Source of the DNA: Takakia lepidozioides
Taxonomy: Eukaryota; Streptophyta; Takakiopsida; Takakiales; Takakiaceae
Reading direction: 5' to 3'
Assembly (NCBI GenBank): GCA_030704615.1
Contig: CM060731.1
Location: 7,438,001-7,502,000 of the forward strand
DNA: 64,000 nt
The translations under genes and the position numbers were made by a program. Shown here one piece after another: positions 55,501-64,000 of the stretch; the first letter of the stretch is position 1; every line of letters begins with the position of its first letter. The notes under the pieces were generated by a model. The model saw nothing but the letters and a program-made list of their open reading frames with translations. It was not told the DNA's origin and did no database searches.

Positions 55501-57041
55501 TCGCTGTCGCGCACCTCACTTCGGTAAGCTCCCCCCTCAAGTCATAGTTACTCGCTTGATGCGCGCGCCTAACTCCCAACCTGGCCGCCGGGCCAACTTG
55601 GAGCTTCGGCTGCTCACCGGGACATAACGGTCCCCCCCTGATCTCCCAAAGAACCCTCCAATGATTTAGAACCAGCGGAATTCCCTTTGGTAGTTGGCAG
55701 TCCGGAACAGCTCCCCACTCTTTGGTCGCTTTCCGGCTCGCTTGCTTACTCACTAGCTTTTGGTCACCAACGGGCTTGCACCGTTCTCGGGGTTACTACT
55801 CCCTATATATACTTCTGTAGCTGTCCGCGGGGGTTTCACAAACAACCATGCCATTTTATGGCGAACCACCACGAACACCCTCGACTCCCGATAATGAGTC
55901 GCGGTGAGTCTTGGCCCACCCACCACGGCCCCTATGGACCGTGATGAGTCCCAAGACTCCCCACGACTCCCACCACGAGGTCTCCGCCCAGGGTGAGTCC
56001 TATGCCACCCCCACTAAGTCCGCTAAGCTACCACCACCCTTGTGGAGCCACCCCCACCGCAACCCGGTGTGCGGGGCTCCACCTAGTGAGCGCCTCCGCC
56101 TCCTTGAGTGCTTTGGGCACTCAAGGGTGCTTCAGCCCCCCATACCTATCGTTGCCACTGCCCCGACCACAGGGCAGCCCCTCTTATGTCCCGACCCCCT
56201 GCCCTCAAGGCAAAGGGCCGCGACACACACCCCTACCAACAGGGAGTCGATGTCCTCATCGGCTTGTACATTTTGTGGAAACGAACATCCAAGTTGTGGC
56301 GTCCCACATCAAGGAGTTTGTTTCCGTACCATGGCAAAGAACCAAACCCCACACTTGACTCTACTCTCCGCTAGTTCGGCCGACGTCCTCCAAGTCCCGG
56401 CCAAGGGTGGAGCCTCTCAAGCTCCTCCCAGTGCACTCTTCTTGGCCTACTTCAAGGCCAAGGAACGATCCTCCCCGAGGATCGAATCGCCTTACTGCAA
56501 CAACATTGCTTGCGACCGCTCATGATGCCGCTTTTGGCATCACCTTGAGCAAGGGTTCACCTCGAACCCTCTTTGACTAGGAAGATAACCTTGAACCAAC
56601 CGCGCGCCCCAATCACTACAATTGGGTCCGCCTTGGAATGCTGGCCTGAGGTACGGGAACACGCCGAAGCCGCACTACGACTTCGTCCCGAGGCTACACG
56701 ATTATAGTACGTGAACGGAAGCACGTAGCTTCCGCGTTAGCCCGCAGAAGGCGCAAGTTTCCTTGCCCCTTTGGATGGAAGTCACCCGATTTCGGCACTG
56801 CGCAAACACACGATTAACCCAATTTACTTCTCCCACTTTTGTAAGCTAGCATGCATTCTACACACTAGCCAACCACACCATGCATCACCATTCCAAACAA
56901 AATAGGACGCACAACATTTGGAACCCATTTCCTTTATAACAAATTTTTGTACAATACAAGTTTTTGCAATCGGATTCCTAAGCTAGCTAAGCCGGGCTAA
57001 GCATGCATTTCCTCCCCCACGCTCCAAGGTTGATGTTCCCA
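55501..57041. other. Unassigned region, probably LTR or leader of a chromovirus-type element
   Basis: A plus-strand TATATATA box near 55803 is followed by a frame (55911-56525) with no domain that I recognise. Next to a chromovirus integrase end, this may be LTR and leader sequence of an element; I could not define LTR ends. Confidence 0.35.
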
Positions 57042-57722
57042 TCAACGCTTCTTCCGTTTTTGAGGTCGCCCTTCGAAAACTGCAACCGCCTCGGATGCGT
57101 TTCCCATTTCTGAGGCACGCACCCAAGATGCCTCCACATGATAATAGCCCTTCCATTTGACGAGATACTCCGTTTCTCGGTTCTTGAACCTCCTCGACTT
57201 AAGTACTGCCTCCACTTCATACTCAGGTTCATTTTCATGATCCAACAGCACAGGTGGCGGGCACAACACTTGATGCTGATTCGGACGCGCTTCATCTTTG
57301 AAGTAAGGCTTCAAAAGGGAGACATGGAATACTGGATGCACCTTGCTGTTTGCCGGCAGCTCCAATTCATACACATCCTCATTCATAACCTTCCGGATGC
57401 GAAAGGGTCCCGCATACGGAGGTACGAACTTTGGGCTCACTTCCGGAGGTAGTCGAAAATTCTTGATGTTCAACCAGACCTCCGTGCCTGCCTCAAACTT
57501 CACTTCCCTCCGCTTCCAATTCGCCTGCCTTTCATACCGTTTCCTAGCTTTGGCAATGTTGTACTTTGCGAGCTTCAACAAACGCTCGCGTTCTTCCAGT
57601 ACCGCCGCTACTGCCGGTTCCTCAACGTCTTGGGCGGCCCAACTTGTCGGCACCAGAGGTGTTTTTCCATAGACCAATACGAAAGGGGAAACTCCCGTTG
57701 CGGAGTGTTCTGTGTTATTATA
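57042..57722 (-). pseudogene. Chromovirus integrase C-terminus with chromodomain
   Basis: The minus frame carries 'NNTEHSATGVSPFVLVYGK' (integrase post-core), a long basic helix 'YNIAKARKRYERQANWKRRE', the GPY/F-type region 'FVPPYAGPFRIRKVMNEDVY', 'VHPVFHVSLLKPYF', and a chromodomain 'YEVEAVLKSRRFKNRETEY' with 'LVKWKGYYHVEASWV'. This is the typical end of a plant chromovirus pol. The stop is followed by a non-coding 3' region. The upstream part is cut at about 57722, where LTR-B sequence starts. It is unrelated to the PHD-bearing integrases in this window. Confidence 0.88.
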
Positions 57723-57980
57723 GACTCGTCTTCTTCTAGTCGAGCCTCCCGAGGCCTCTCTCGTCGCCATAGCTCTAGTACTTGAGATGGAGAGTGGGTG
57801 AGGTGTGTATGGTGAAGTCTTTTAGCAAAGGTGCCATTGGCTTGACTTATATAACGTGATAGAGTGGGTTCACCTCTTTTCACCATTTCCGTATCATTGT
57901 GGCGTGGCTTTCTAGGACTATATGCTAGGAAGTGTGGTTGGACAACGATGTATGTTGTGGCACGATGCTTAGGTGCACGA
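57722..57980 (+). repeat. Two head-to-tail LTR-B pieces
   Basis: 57722-57896 matches the 3' half of LTR-B and ends in CCGTATCA. After a single T, a new LTR-B start (TGTGGCGTGGC) runs from 57898 to 57980 and stops at GTGCACGACAG, where LINE sequence begins. Confidence 0.8.
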
Positions 57981-58089
57981 CAGCACAACGTATGGTATGA
58001 TGGGTGTTAAGGTGCGAGGTCCAGACATGTTTTTGTGAGCGGGTAAGGTATCCTCCATTTTGTTTGGATCGGGTAGTCTGGGGGAGGTC

Positions 58090-59954
58090 CTAGGGGGCCG
58101 AGCATGTTGCCAACACGCTTTTGGTCATTTCTTGGAGGATGGTTGTGAGGGTACGCTCGGCCTCAAACCAGGTTACTTCAGGGGACTGCGTCATATTTGT
58201 GTCAGAAAGGGTGTAGGAGAGTTTTTGGGTAAGGAGTGATGCTTGAGGTTGGAAGTGTTTTAGAAATGTGGTGATATTATGTTGGGGTAAGGGTGAGAGG
58301 AGACGGGGTTGTGGGTCTTGGGCTTGGATAGGTGGGATGGGACCGATGGGGATGAGGGATGGTGGGAGAGAGACAGATACTGGGTAATGGTCTGAGTTGC
58401 ATATGCTATTGATATGAATATGGCTTGTAAGGTATGTGGGGATATCATTGGGCGACTTAAGATAGAAACCATCTATAAGGCTTAAAGATGAGTAGTTAAG
58501 GCCGCCTTGCCTCGAATAGTGATGGTCTGAAGGTATGTATCTGAGATGATGGTTATGTATGAAGTGGGCCCAGTCTTGGTCAAGAGGGGATGAGGGTTTG
58601 TGGACTCCGTTGTATGTGTGGCCTGATAGAGCAATGTCCCGGTTGAAGTCACCTGCCAGTATATAGTGATGGTGTTGGTGCGCGGGGTGCTTGATTGTGT
58701 TAGAGATTGTGTCCAATATGTCGGGTATCAGGGATAGGTCCTCAGTATGGGATGGCATATATAAGTGGATGAGAGTGATGGGCATAAGTGTAGGGAGGTG
58801 CAACTGGACAATTTGAAGGTGAGATCGGAGAGGGATGGGTACTAGAACTTTTGTGGTGGTGCTGGGAGAGTGATGGGTGCGGAGGATGCCAAGTGCCACA
58901 CCACCCCGCATAGGACAGTATGGGGCGGAGCGACAACGGAGACATTGTGTGGCTGTCATGGGGTCCCATACAGGAGGTAGTAGGCTGGTAGGAGTTTGTT
59001 AATATAGGAGCTGTTGGTGTTGTTAGTGTTTAGTTTGGTTTCTTGGATGAGAATAATGTGTGGGGGCATGGAGTTTGTGAGGAGGTGGATCAGACTCTGG
59101 ATACTGGTGGCAAGGGATCCAATATTCCAAGTGGTGATGTTAAAGGAGTGTGACTGTAGGTCGGGGGTGTTTGGAGTGTGGCAACGAGGTGTAGCGGGTG
59201 AAGATGCAGATTGGGGGTGGGTTACAATTGGTGTGGTGGCGAAGGAAGATGGTGGGTAGTGGGGGGGTTGGAACCCTGGGAGGGGCGTGGTAGCGTTAAG
59301 CGTAGCTGTCAGGATGTTGGCAGAGAGAAACGAGAATTTGTTGATGGTAGTGGGAATGTCTGGGACAGAGGTGGGTGCAGATGCTAGATGATCACCAAGA
59401 ATTTTGTATATAACTCCGGGACGGGACTGTAACAGGTTGAGGGACGCGTGGAGATCAGTCAAGCAATGTGGTGGGGCCAAGTAGTTGCTGGTATGTGTGG
59501 GTAGGTCTTGTAGGTGATGTAGTAGGGAAATGAGTGGGGAATCTGGTTGGGACGTAAGGTAGTCATTACATTCTTGGGGCAAAGGGGAGATGAGGACAAT
59601 AAGGGAGAAGAGGAGGTGGTATGGTGGAAAGGCTTGAAGTTTGTGGGAGGTGTGGGAGAGAGCAGGGTATGGGCAGGCTGGGAGGCCAAAGGTGAAAATG
59701 TTGTGGGGGGCAGTCTGTAGGTGAGTAGAGGGGATGAGTAGTGATTTGGGGAGGTAGGGGGCGAAGTGGGTAGCAAGATGTATATATTGGTGTATAAAGG
59801 ATAGGGTGCGGCTGGAAGTATAGCGCATAGCGATCTTGTGCATCAGCAAGAGTTGAGTCATGATGGTGGAAATAGTGAGTGGCCCGGGGTTGGGGTGGAT
59901 GTCCCCACAGGAGCAGTGTAAGTGTGATACATAAGTTGAGGTATAAGGTTTCAT
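58090..59954 (-). pseudogene. LINE APE-type endonuclease with upstream 2A-like motif, frameshifted
   Basis: The first frame (59954-58956) begins near 'CSCGDIHPNPGP', the form of 2A-like motif found at this place in many LINEs, and later gives 'NITTWNIGSL' and 'HIILIQETKLNTNNTN'. The second (58959-58090) continues with 'RGGVALGILRTHH', 'HLYMPSHTEDLSLIP', 'YILAGDFNRDIALSG' and 'ICNSDHYPVSVSLP'. Together these contain the QETK, GDFN and SDHYP catalytic motifs of APE endonucleases, which nick target DNA for reverse transcription. The frame changes in mid-domain at a stop/start overlap (ATGA), most likely a one-base indel. Confidence 0.85.
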
Positions 59955-60931
59955 GTGAAGGGGGATGATGGAGGCTGTGTTTGGATTTTAGGGGGTGGTA
60001 AAGAGAGCGCCCGTTTGGGCTGTGAGTAATGAGAGGGTTTTTTTCTAGGTAGTTCAGAGGGTAATTTATGAGGGTAGGATGGATTGATGTGCGGTAAAGT
60101 TAAGGAGCTATGGTTGTTAGAAGCTAGGGTGGAGCTGGTGTGCTGGGCGCAAGGGGGGAAGATATATAGTGGGTAGGGGAAATAGGTTGGGCCTAGTATC
60201 TTGTTAGTGATGAGGGTTGTATATGACAGTTGGGATGATGTATAAGTGTGTTGAGTAATGACATAAGAATTTGGTGGGGAGATTATTGGGAAAATTTGGA
60301 GCGGTTGGCGGGTTGATTGAGCAAAGACAAGGCTGTCGGTAATATGGTCATAGGGTAGCACAGGTGTCCATGTGTATAGAGGTGTAGTGAGTTTATATTT
60401 GGGGTGGTTCCAATGATAAGGTTGTGACCAGTTGGGGCTTAGTTTTGTAAGCAATGGGCAGTCATAAAGGGGGTGAAGTTGTGGAGTGATCCATTCAGGA
60501 ATGCCAAGGGGTATTATGATAAGTAGGTATGGGCATTGGGGTGCTGTGGGCTGGTGGATGTGGGGAGAATAAGTGGAAGTTGGGCGTAGAAGGATGTCAT
60601 ATGGACCGAGTAGAAGCCAGGCCTGTGGGGGATGTATGTGAGGGTACAACCACCAAGTTTGGATGGGATTGGTGAGGCAATAGTTGTAGAATGGCAGTAC
60701 TGAAGGTATGTGACGTTGATGTGTTGGAGTATAGACATATATAAGCATGGAAACAAAGAATTGAAGGGGCTGGAGGATCATGAGACAATGTGGAATTGTG
60801 TCAACAATTAATATACGAGATCCAGAGCATTGGGAAAGACACCTTTTAGAGTGTGGGAGCCCTAAAACAAATGTAGAGATGAGGAGGGCACCATGCCTCC
60901 CAACAGTAATATATGAAGAACAATTAAACAA
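59951..60931 (-). pseudogene. LINE N-terminal open frame, function not recognised
   Basis: A 326-residue frame rich in Pro, Tyr, Leu and Thr. Its TGA overlaps the ATG of the next frame (ATGA). I see no gag-like zinc knuckle or coiled coil. It may be ORF1 of the LINE or the N-terminal part of a single polyprotein separated by a frameshift. Confidence 0.5.
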
Positions 60932-62029
60932 CGTGGTGGTAAGATCATTGCTATAAAGAGAGCCCTGGGTGTGTCTAGCTGGCGGGTGATTGAGCCCTGT
61001 AGGGGAGGAAGAGTGGAAGACCAGCCAAGAGCTTGGGGGTGGCGCATTATATGGGTACCAATTGTTGGTGTCCAGCCTCAGGAAGTCGCCAGTGTGTAAG
61101 ATGGGTGAAGGTCGGAGTGGACAGGAGAGCTGAGCCGAGGTGACTGGGTAGTGGGCTGTGCTGGCAGGTGTCCAATTGGGAGAAGGCAGCCAGTTGTTAA
61201 ATTGTTTGGAGAGTTAGACCATCACAGTGTGCAGATTTTGATTGGGGGAGGTCCGGTACTGCAGCAAACTGCAATCACACAGGGCAGAGAGTATATTGGC
61301 AGAGGCATGCGCAGCCGCAACTTGGAGGGTTGGCCTGATGTAGAGGTATGAACTATTCGCCAAGTGGTCTGCGGGTGCTGCGTAGAGAAAGAACACTTGT
61401 GAGTATGCCTGAATGTAATATATGTGGTACAAGGGGGTGGGGCAGCATGAGAGGTTGGGCCTCGGGTAGCGAAGGTGAAGAATGAAGAGGGGGGCATCCT
61501 GAGTGGTGAGGGGGTCTGGGTAAGCTAGTGGCCTGCAGCTGGGGTGTCCAGGGAGGGGGATCAGATTGTGTGACCATAAAGCAGGCTGGATCAGAGGGTA
61601 ACTTAGTTAGGTGTCGAGGGGGGACTATACGAAGAGTATGAGAGACTGGGGAGATTTTGGTGTTAGAGTGGAGGAGGGCTGAGGCCTCGTTGTGGGATCT
61701 GGGAAAAGTAATCACCAGAGGAGGGGGTGTGAGTCTCACAACCTAGCAAGAGAACTGAGAGGGGGCCCATAACAAGAAGAGCCAGATTGTAAGAATATGG
61801 GTATTGATAGTGTATAGGTGTGGAGGGTAATGCGTGGTGGCACCTAGCAATTGAGCAAATGGAGCATAAAAGCCAAGGGGGGTGTAGTACCTGAGTGGTG
61901 TTGGGGGGGCAGTATATGCCACCAGAATATTATTACAAGGTTGCGGGAGGGCTTGAGTAATCAAGCAGCGATGGTACACATAGAGGAGGAGGGTAAACAT
62001 ATGATGTAACCTATGCAAATATGTGCAGA

Positions 62030-62263
62030 TTACAAGCAAGCCAGCAAACATCTACGCACCATGGAGGGCCCCCCTCATATGCAGCTGCAAATTCAAGGAT
62101 CAGCCAAATACCAGATCAAGAGCTCGGCCTCGCAAAAATGGGAACTGGAGTGCTGATGCTCTTACTAGCGCTTTGGCAGCAATCGACTCTGCAGCTACTC
62201 TACGGGCACACATGTATGGAACTATTTATAGCCAACGTCGTGGCAAACATGGGGTCTCGACGA
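62030..62263 (+). pseudogene. Possible HTH (psq/CENP-B-like) fragment, cut by composite copy 3
   Basis: The plus frame contains 'KNGNWSADALTSALAAID' and 'SQRRGKHGVSTRG', with a spacing that resembles psq/CENP-B-type helix-turn-helix domains of several DNA transposases. The reading is abruptly replaced at about 62264 by the composite transposon tip. No transposase core is in view. Confidence 0.35.
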
Positions 62264-62327
62264 GAGGTTTACTATTTCATGAGCGCATGAGCCCATGAGC
62301 CTATGAGCCTATGAGCTCATGAGCGGG
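62264..62327 (+). repeat. Terminal and subterminal repeat of composite copy 3
   Basis: GAGGTTTACTATTTCATGAG followed by four CATGAGCC-like repeats. It is the inverted counterpart of 8549-8614. Confidence 0.75.
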
Positions 62328-62419
62328 CATCCGCGGAATTGGAATTTTCCTGCCTTTATTGACGGTGTTATGTCCTCTTACCTCGGTAATAGGGTCTGTT
62401 TCTCCTGGTCCAGGATGCG

Positions 62420-62715
62420 GAATGAGGAATTTCGGCGCCGTTATTCCCAAGAGCAGTGTGCTAAAATGGTGTTTTGAAGACATCCACCGGGGTATTTCGG
62501 CACCGAAATTACCTCTTAAAATGTGATATAGTGCGGTATTTAAAGGCGCAGAACGGGCAATTTCGGCGCCGAAATACCCAAGTGGAATGTGGTGAAGTGC
62601 CTTGTGCTGAAGGCTTCCATCGCAATATTTTGGTGCAGTAATTCATCCGTGGAATTTTTGAGGCCCATATAACGAAGGCGCAAACTGGGCTATTTCGGCG
62701 CCAAATTTCCCAATA
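62420..62715. repeat. Five palindromes with a 65-67 bp period
   Basis: Centres at about 62436, 62501, 62567, 62634 and 62699. The best copies read AATTTCGGCGCCGAAAT; others are degenerate. The design is the same as at 2262-3735 (GGYRCC centre and A/T-rich arms), but arms and period differ. Confidence 0.85.
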
Positions 62716-62954
62716 GGAATGTTAGAAACGGCAGGGTTTTCATGGCTTCAAGTTCCCAGGTCGATGGTGTACATAAATTACTTGTAGGGTTCTTCACTGA
62801 AGTTTGCGTCTCTTCTGCTTTTATTATAGATTTTGGTTGGCGGAAGAAATGTAGGGAATGGACAAGCAGTCTGAACACAATGATTTTTCAAATCGTCAAT
62901 ATATTCATTAAGTGTTTCAGAACTGTACAACAAAAGGATCCAAATGAGACTTTG

Positions 62955-64000
62955 CTATGGTGAGGATCCGCTATCACTGTCCGATGCATCCCCGCCCTCA
63001 TGCAAGGATGGTTGCCTTCCACCTGCCTCCGAATCTGCACTGCCGCTACCGCTGTTACTCTGAGAAGCCCTCCCCTCAAAAATACCATCCTCACCAGCCG
63101 GAACTGTCCACCTGGGTGCGGAAGTGTTCTCGACATTCCCCTCGCTCTCGGACGCGGATTCTATTACGAACTTCCCTACTTTGCCTTTCACAATTCTATG
63201 TTTGGCCTCACGCCTCATTATAATTCTCTGCTCATTCCCATATGTCAATTGCTCTAACCGAGTAGGCCTATCCTCCCTCCTGATGGCTTCTTTGGCAGCC
63301 GTGTCTGCATAGGCTGGTAGAAAAAAGGGCTTCTGGGGACTCGCGAGAAACGATTTTCTGGCAAAGAATGGCCGATGCGATTTTGTCTCCTCCTCTGCAA
63401 CAGGGTCCGATTCGAGCAAGTCTCCCAGCTTCTCCTCGTCGGACGACTCTGCAAGGCTGAGTGTACGCACAAACATAGAATGAAGTACATTAGAGAATTC
63501 AAACAGGGAATCATCGGCAGGTTGCATGGTCCCTACAACCGAAACCAATACACTTACTATGGTGCAACTCACTCGAAGACAGGCATTGGGGGAAGCGGCT
63601 TCGGGCGCCCCTGCATCGAACGAATTTCCCGGACTTCCTCCTCTTCATCTTCCTCCTCTCCTTCCACGTCATCTTCTGCGTTTTTGGGATCCTCAGTCGG
63701 AGGCAGACGCTGAAGGCCCGCCAAATTGTAATCGTACAAGGCCGTATCCCCCTCAAATGAGAACACAAATCGGTTCGACATCCTTCCCGCCCACATACAG
63801 GCACCTGCGAATTCATACGACAACCACAGCCAAACTCAAGAATGAGTCGCTTCCTCGCACAAGCAAACATACAGAAACGGAAATGGTGTCAATTTCGGTG
63901 CCGCATTCAATTAACGTTCTCACCTGTATTTGCAGTGACGTCAAGGACCCTGCCTTCAACATCCGTACACGTTTCCATGAGCGTCTGGATGAATGCAGGA
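62955..64000 (-). CDS. N6/N4-type DNA methyltransferase-like gene, 3' exons
   Basis: Exons on minus: 64000(entering)-63924, 63804-63573, 63456-62955, with GT-AG introns of phase 1 and phase 2 and an uninterrupted frame to a stop at 62955. The first exon ends 'AFIQTLMETCTDVEGRVLDV' then 'TANT'; the second begins 'GACMWAGRMSNRFVFSFEGD'. This matches the gene at 40132-41107 residue by residue in pattern (AFIQ, VLD, TG, F-E-GD, Y-NL--GL) and shares the intron inside SAM-binding motif I at the same phase. A very acidic run (EGEEEDEEEEE-like) and a Ser/Asp-rich tail follow. No frameshift is visible, so this copy may still be expressed. The catalytic motif would lie upstream, outside the window. Confidence 0.65.

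Larger units (their letters stand above)
57981..61740 (-). mobile_element. LINE 5' part: N-terminal region and APE endonuclease, no RT
   Basis: On minus, open frames 60931-59951, 59954-58956 and 58959-58090 follow each other, with further broken frames up to about 61740. The second and third share an APE-type endonuclease. It stops at 57981, beside LTR-B, before any RT domain. Codon use (Pro/His/Thr-rich) matches the LINE pieces at 10.4 and 42.6 kb, which carry the missing RT and RNase H parts. Confidence 0.78.
62264..64000. mobile_element. Composite MULE-like DNA transposon, copy 3 (right part outside window)
   Basis: It begins at the tip shared with copy 1, here in the opposite orientation, then CATGAGCC-type repeats, a tandem of palindromes and the 3' exons of a methyltransferase-like gene on minus. 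The transposase, if present, would lie to the right of the window. Confidence 0.7.

Noticed and set aside
54232-55514. Gly/Arg-rich minus-strand frames
   Set aside because: They repeat with the ~283-bp GC-rich unit and carry no recognisable domain.
55911-56525. 204-residue plus-strand frame
   Set aside because: No domain seen, and the flanks look like retroelement LTR or leader. It is mentioned only as part of the unassigned region.

Overview
This window looks like nuclear DNA of a streptophyte (charophyte-type) alga. Two observations point there. A split gene at 50.7-52.7 kb is a close match to the plant splicing factor DRT111/SPF45. Ty3/gypsy retrotransposons carry a DNMT3-type cytosine methyltransferase between protease and reverse transcriptase, a combination that, as I recall, has been reported from charophytes. 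A Chara-like genome is my best guess, by inference only. Most of the window is nested transposons; only about 3 kb is ordinary host gene sequence.

The main finding is a candidate composite DNA transposon present in three copies (1-8614, 33704-41819, 62264-64000). Each copy combines two or more of: an intron-containing gene with a ParB-like N-terminal part and/or an N6/N4-type (DNA adenine/cytosine-N4) methyltransferase-like part; a MULE-type transposase (WRKY-GCM1/FLYWCH-like zinc finger, DDE-like core, SWIM finger); and an array of palindromes or hairpins. In copies 1 and 2 the modification gene and transposase diverge from the palindrome array. Copy 2 is complete. It is flanked by a perfect 10-bp direct repeat (33694-33703 and 41820-41829), and removing it restores a continuous gypsy leader sequence. 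Tips of all three copies share a related terminal sequence. Both transposases in view are broken.

From left to right: 1-8614 is composite transposon copy 1 (ParB-like gene on minus, 53-bp palindrome array, transposase on plus). 8617-10238 is the 3' end of a gypsy element whose integrase ends in a PHD finger, with its LTR. 10240-21993 is gypsy copy 1 (LTR split by a LINE fragment, long repetitive leader, gag, zinc knuckles, protease, an open DNMT reading frame, decayed RT and RNase H). 21994-32309 is gypsy copy 2 (same order, more complete, DNMT stopped right after the catalytic motif, integrase core deleted, PHD finger). 32310-42625 is an inverted gypsy copy 3, interrupted by composite copy 2. 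42626-46510 is a LINE 3' part. 46.5-50.7 kb has no gene that I can see.

50.7-53.9 kb is the host island: DRT111/SPF45 on minus, a divergent first exon of an LLP/DUF2423-like nucleolar protein on plus, and a possible 42-residue hydrophobic protein on minus. 54.2-55.5 kb is a GC-rich tandem repeat. 57.0-57.7 kb is a chromovirus integrase end with chromodomain. 57.7-58.0 kb holds two head-to-tail LTR pieces. 58-61.7 kb is a LINE 5' part with APE endonuclease. 62.0-62.3 kb is a possible HTH-coding fragment, into which composite copy 3 appears to have inserted.

Two unrelated classes of mobile element in one window thus carry their own DNA methyltransferases: a gypsy retroelement (C5 type) and a MULE-like DNA transposon (N6/N4 type). 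Exon joins are hand-made from splice signals and reading phase. Family assignments come from motif recognition, without database searches.
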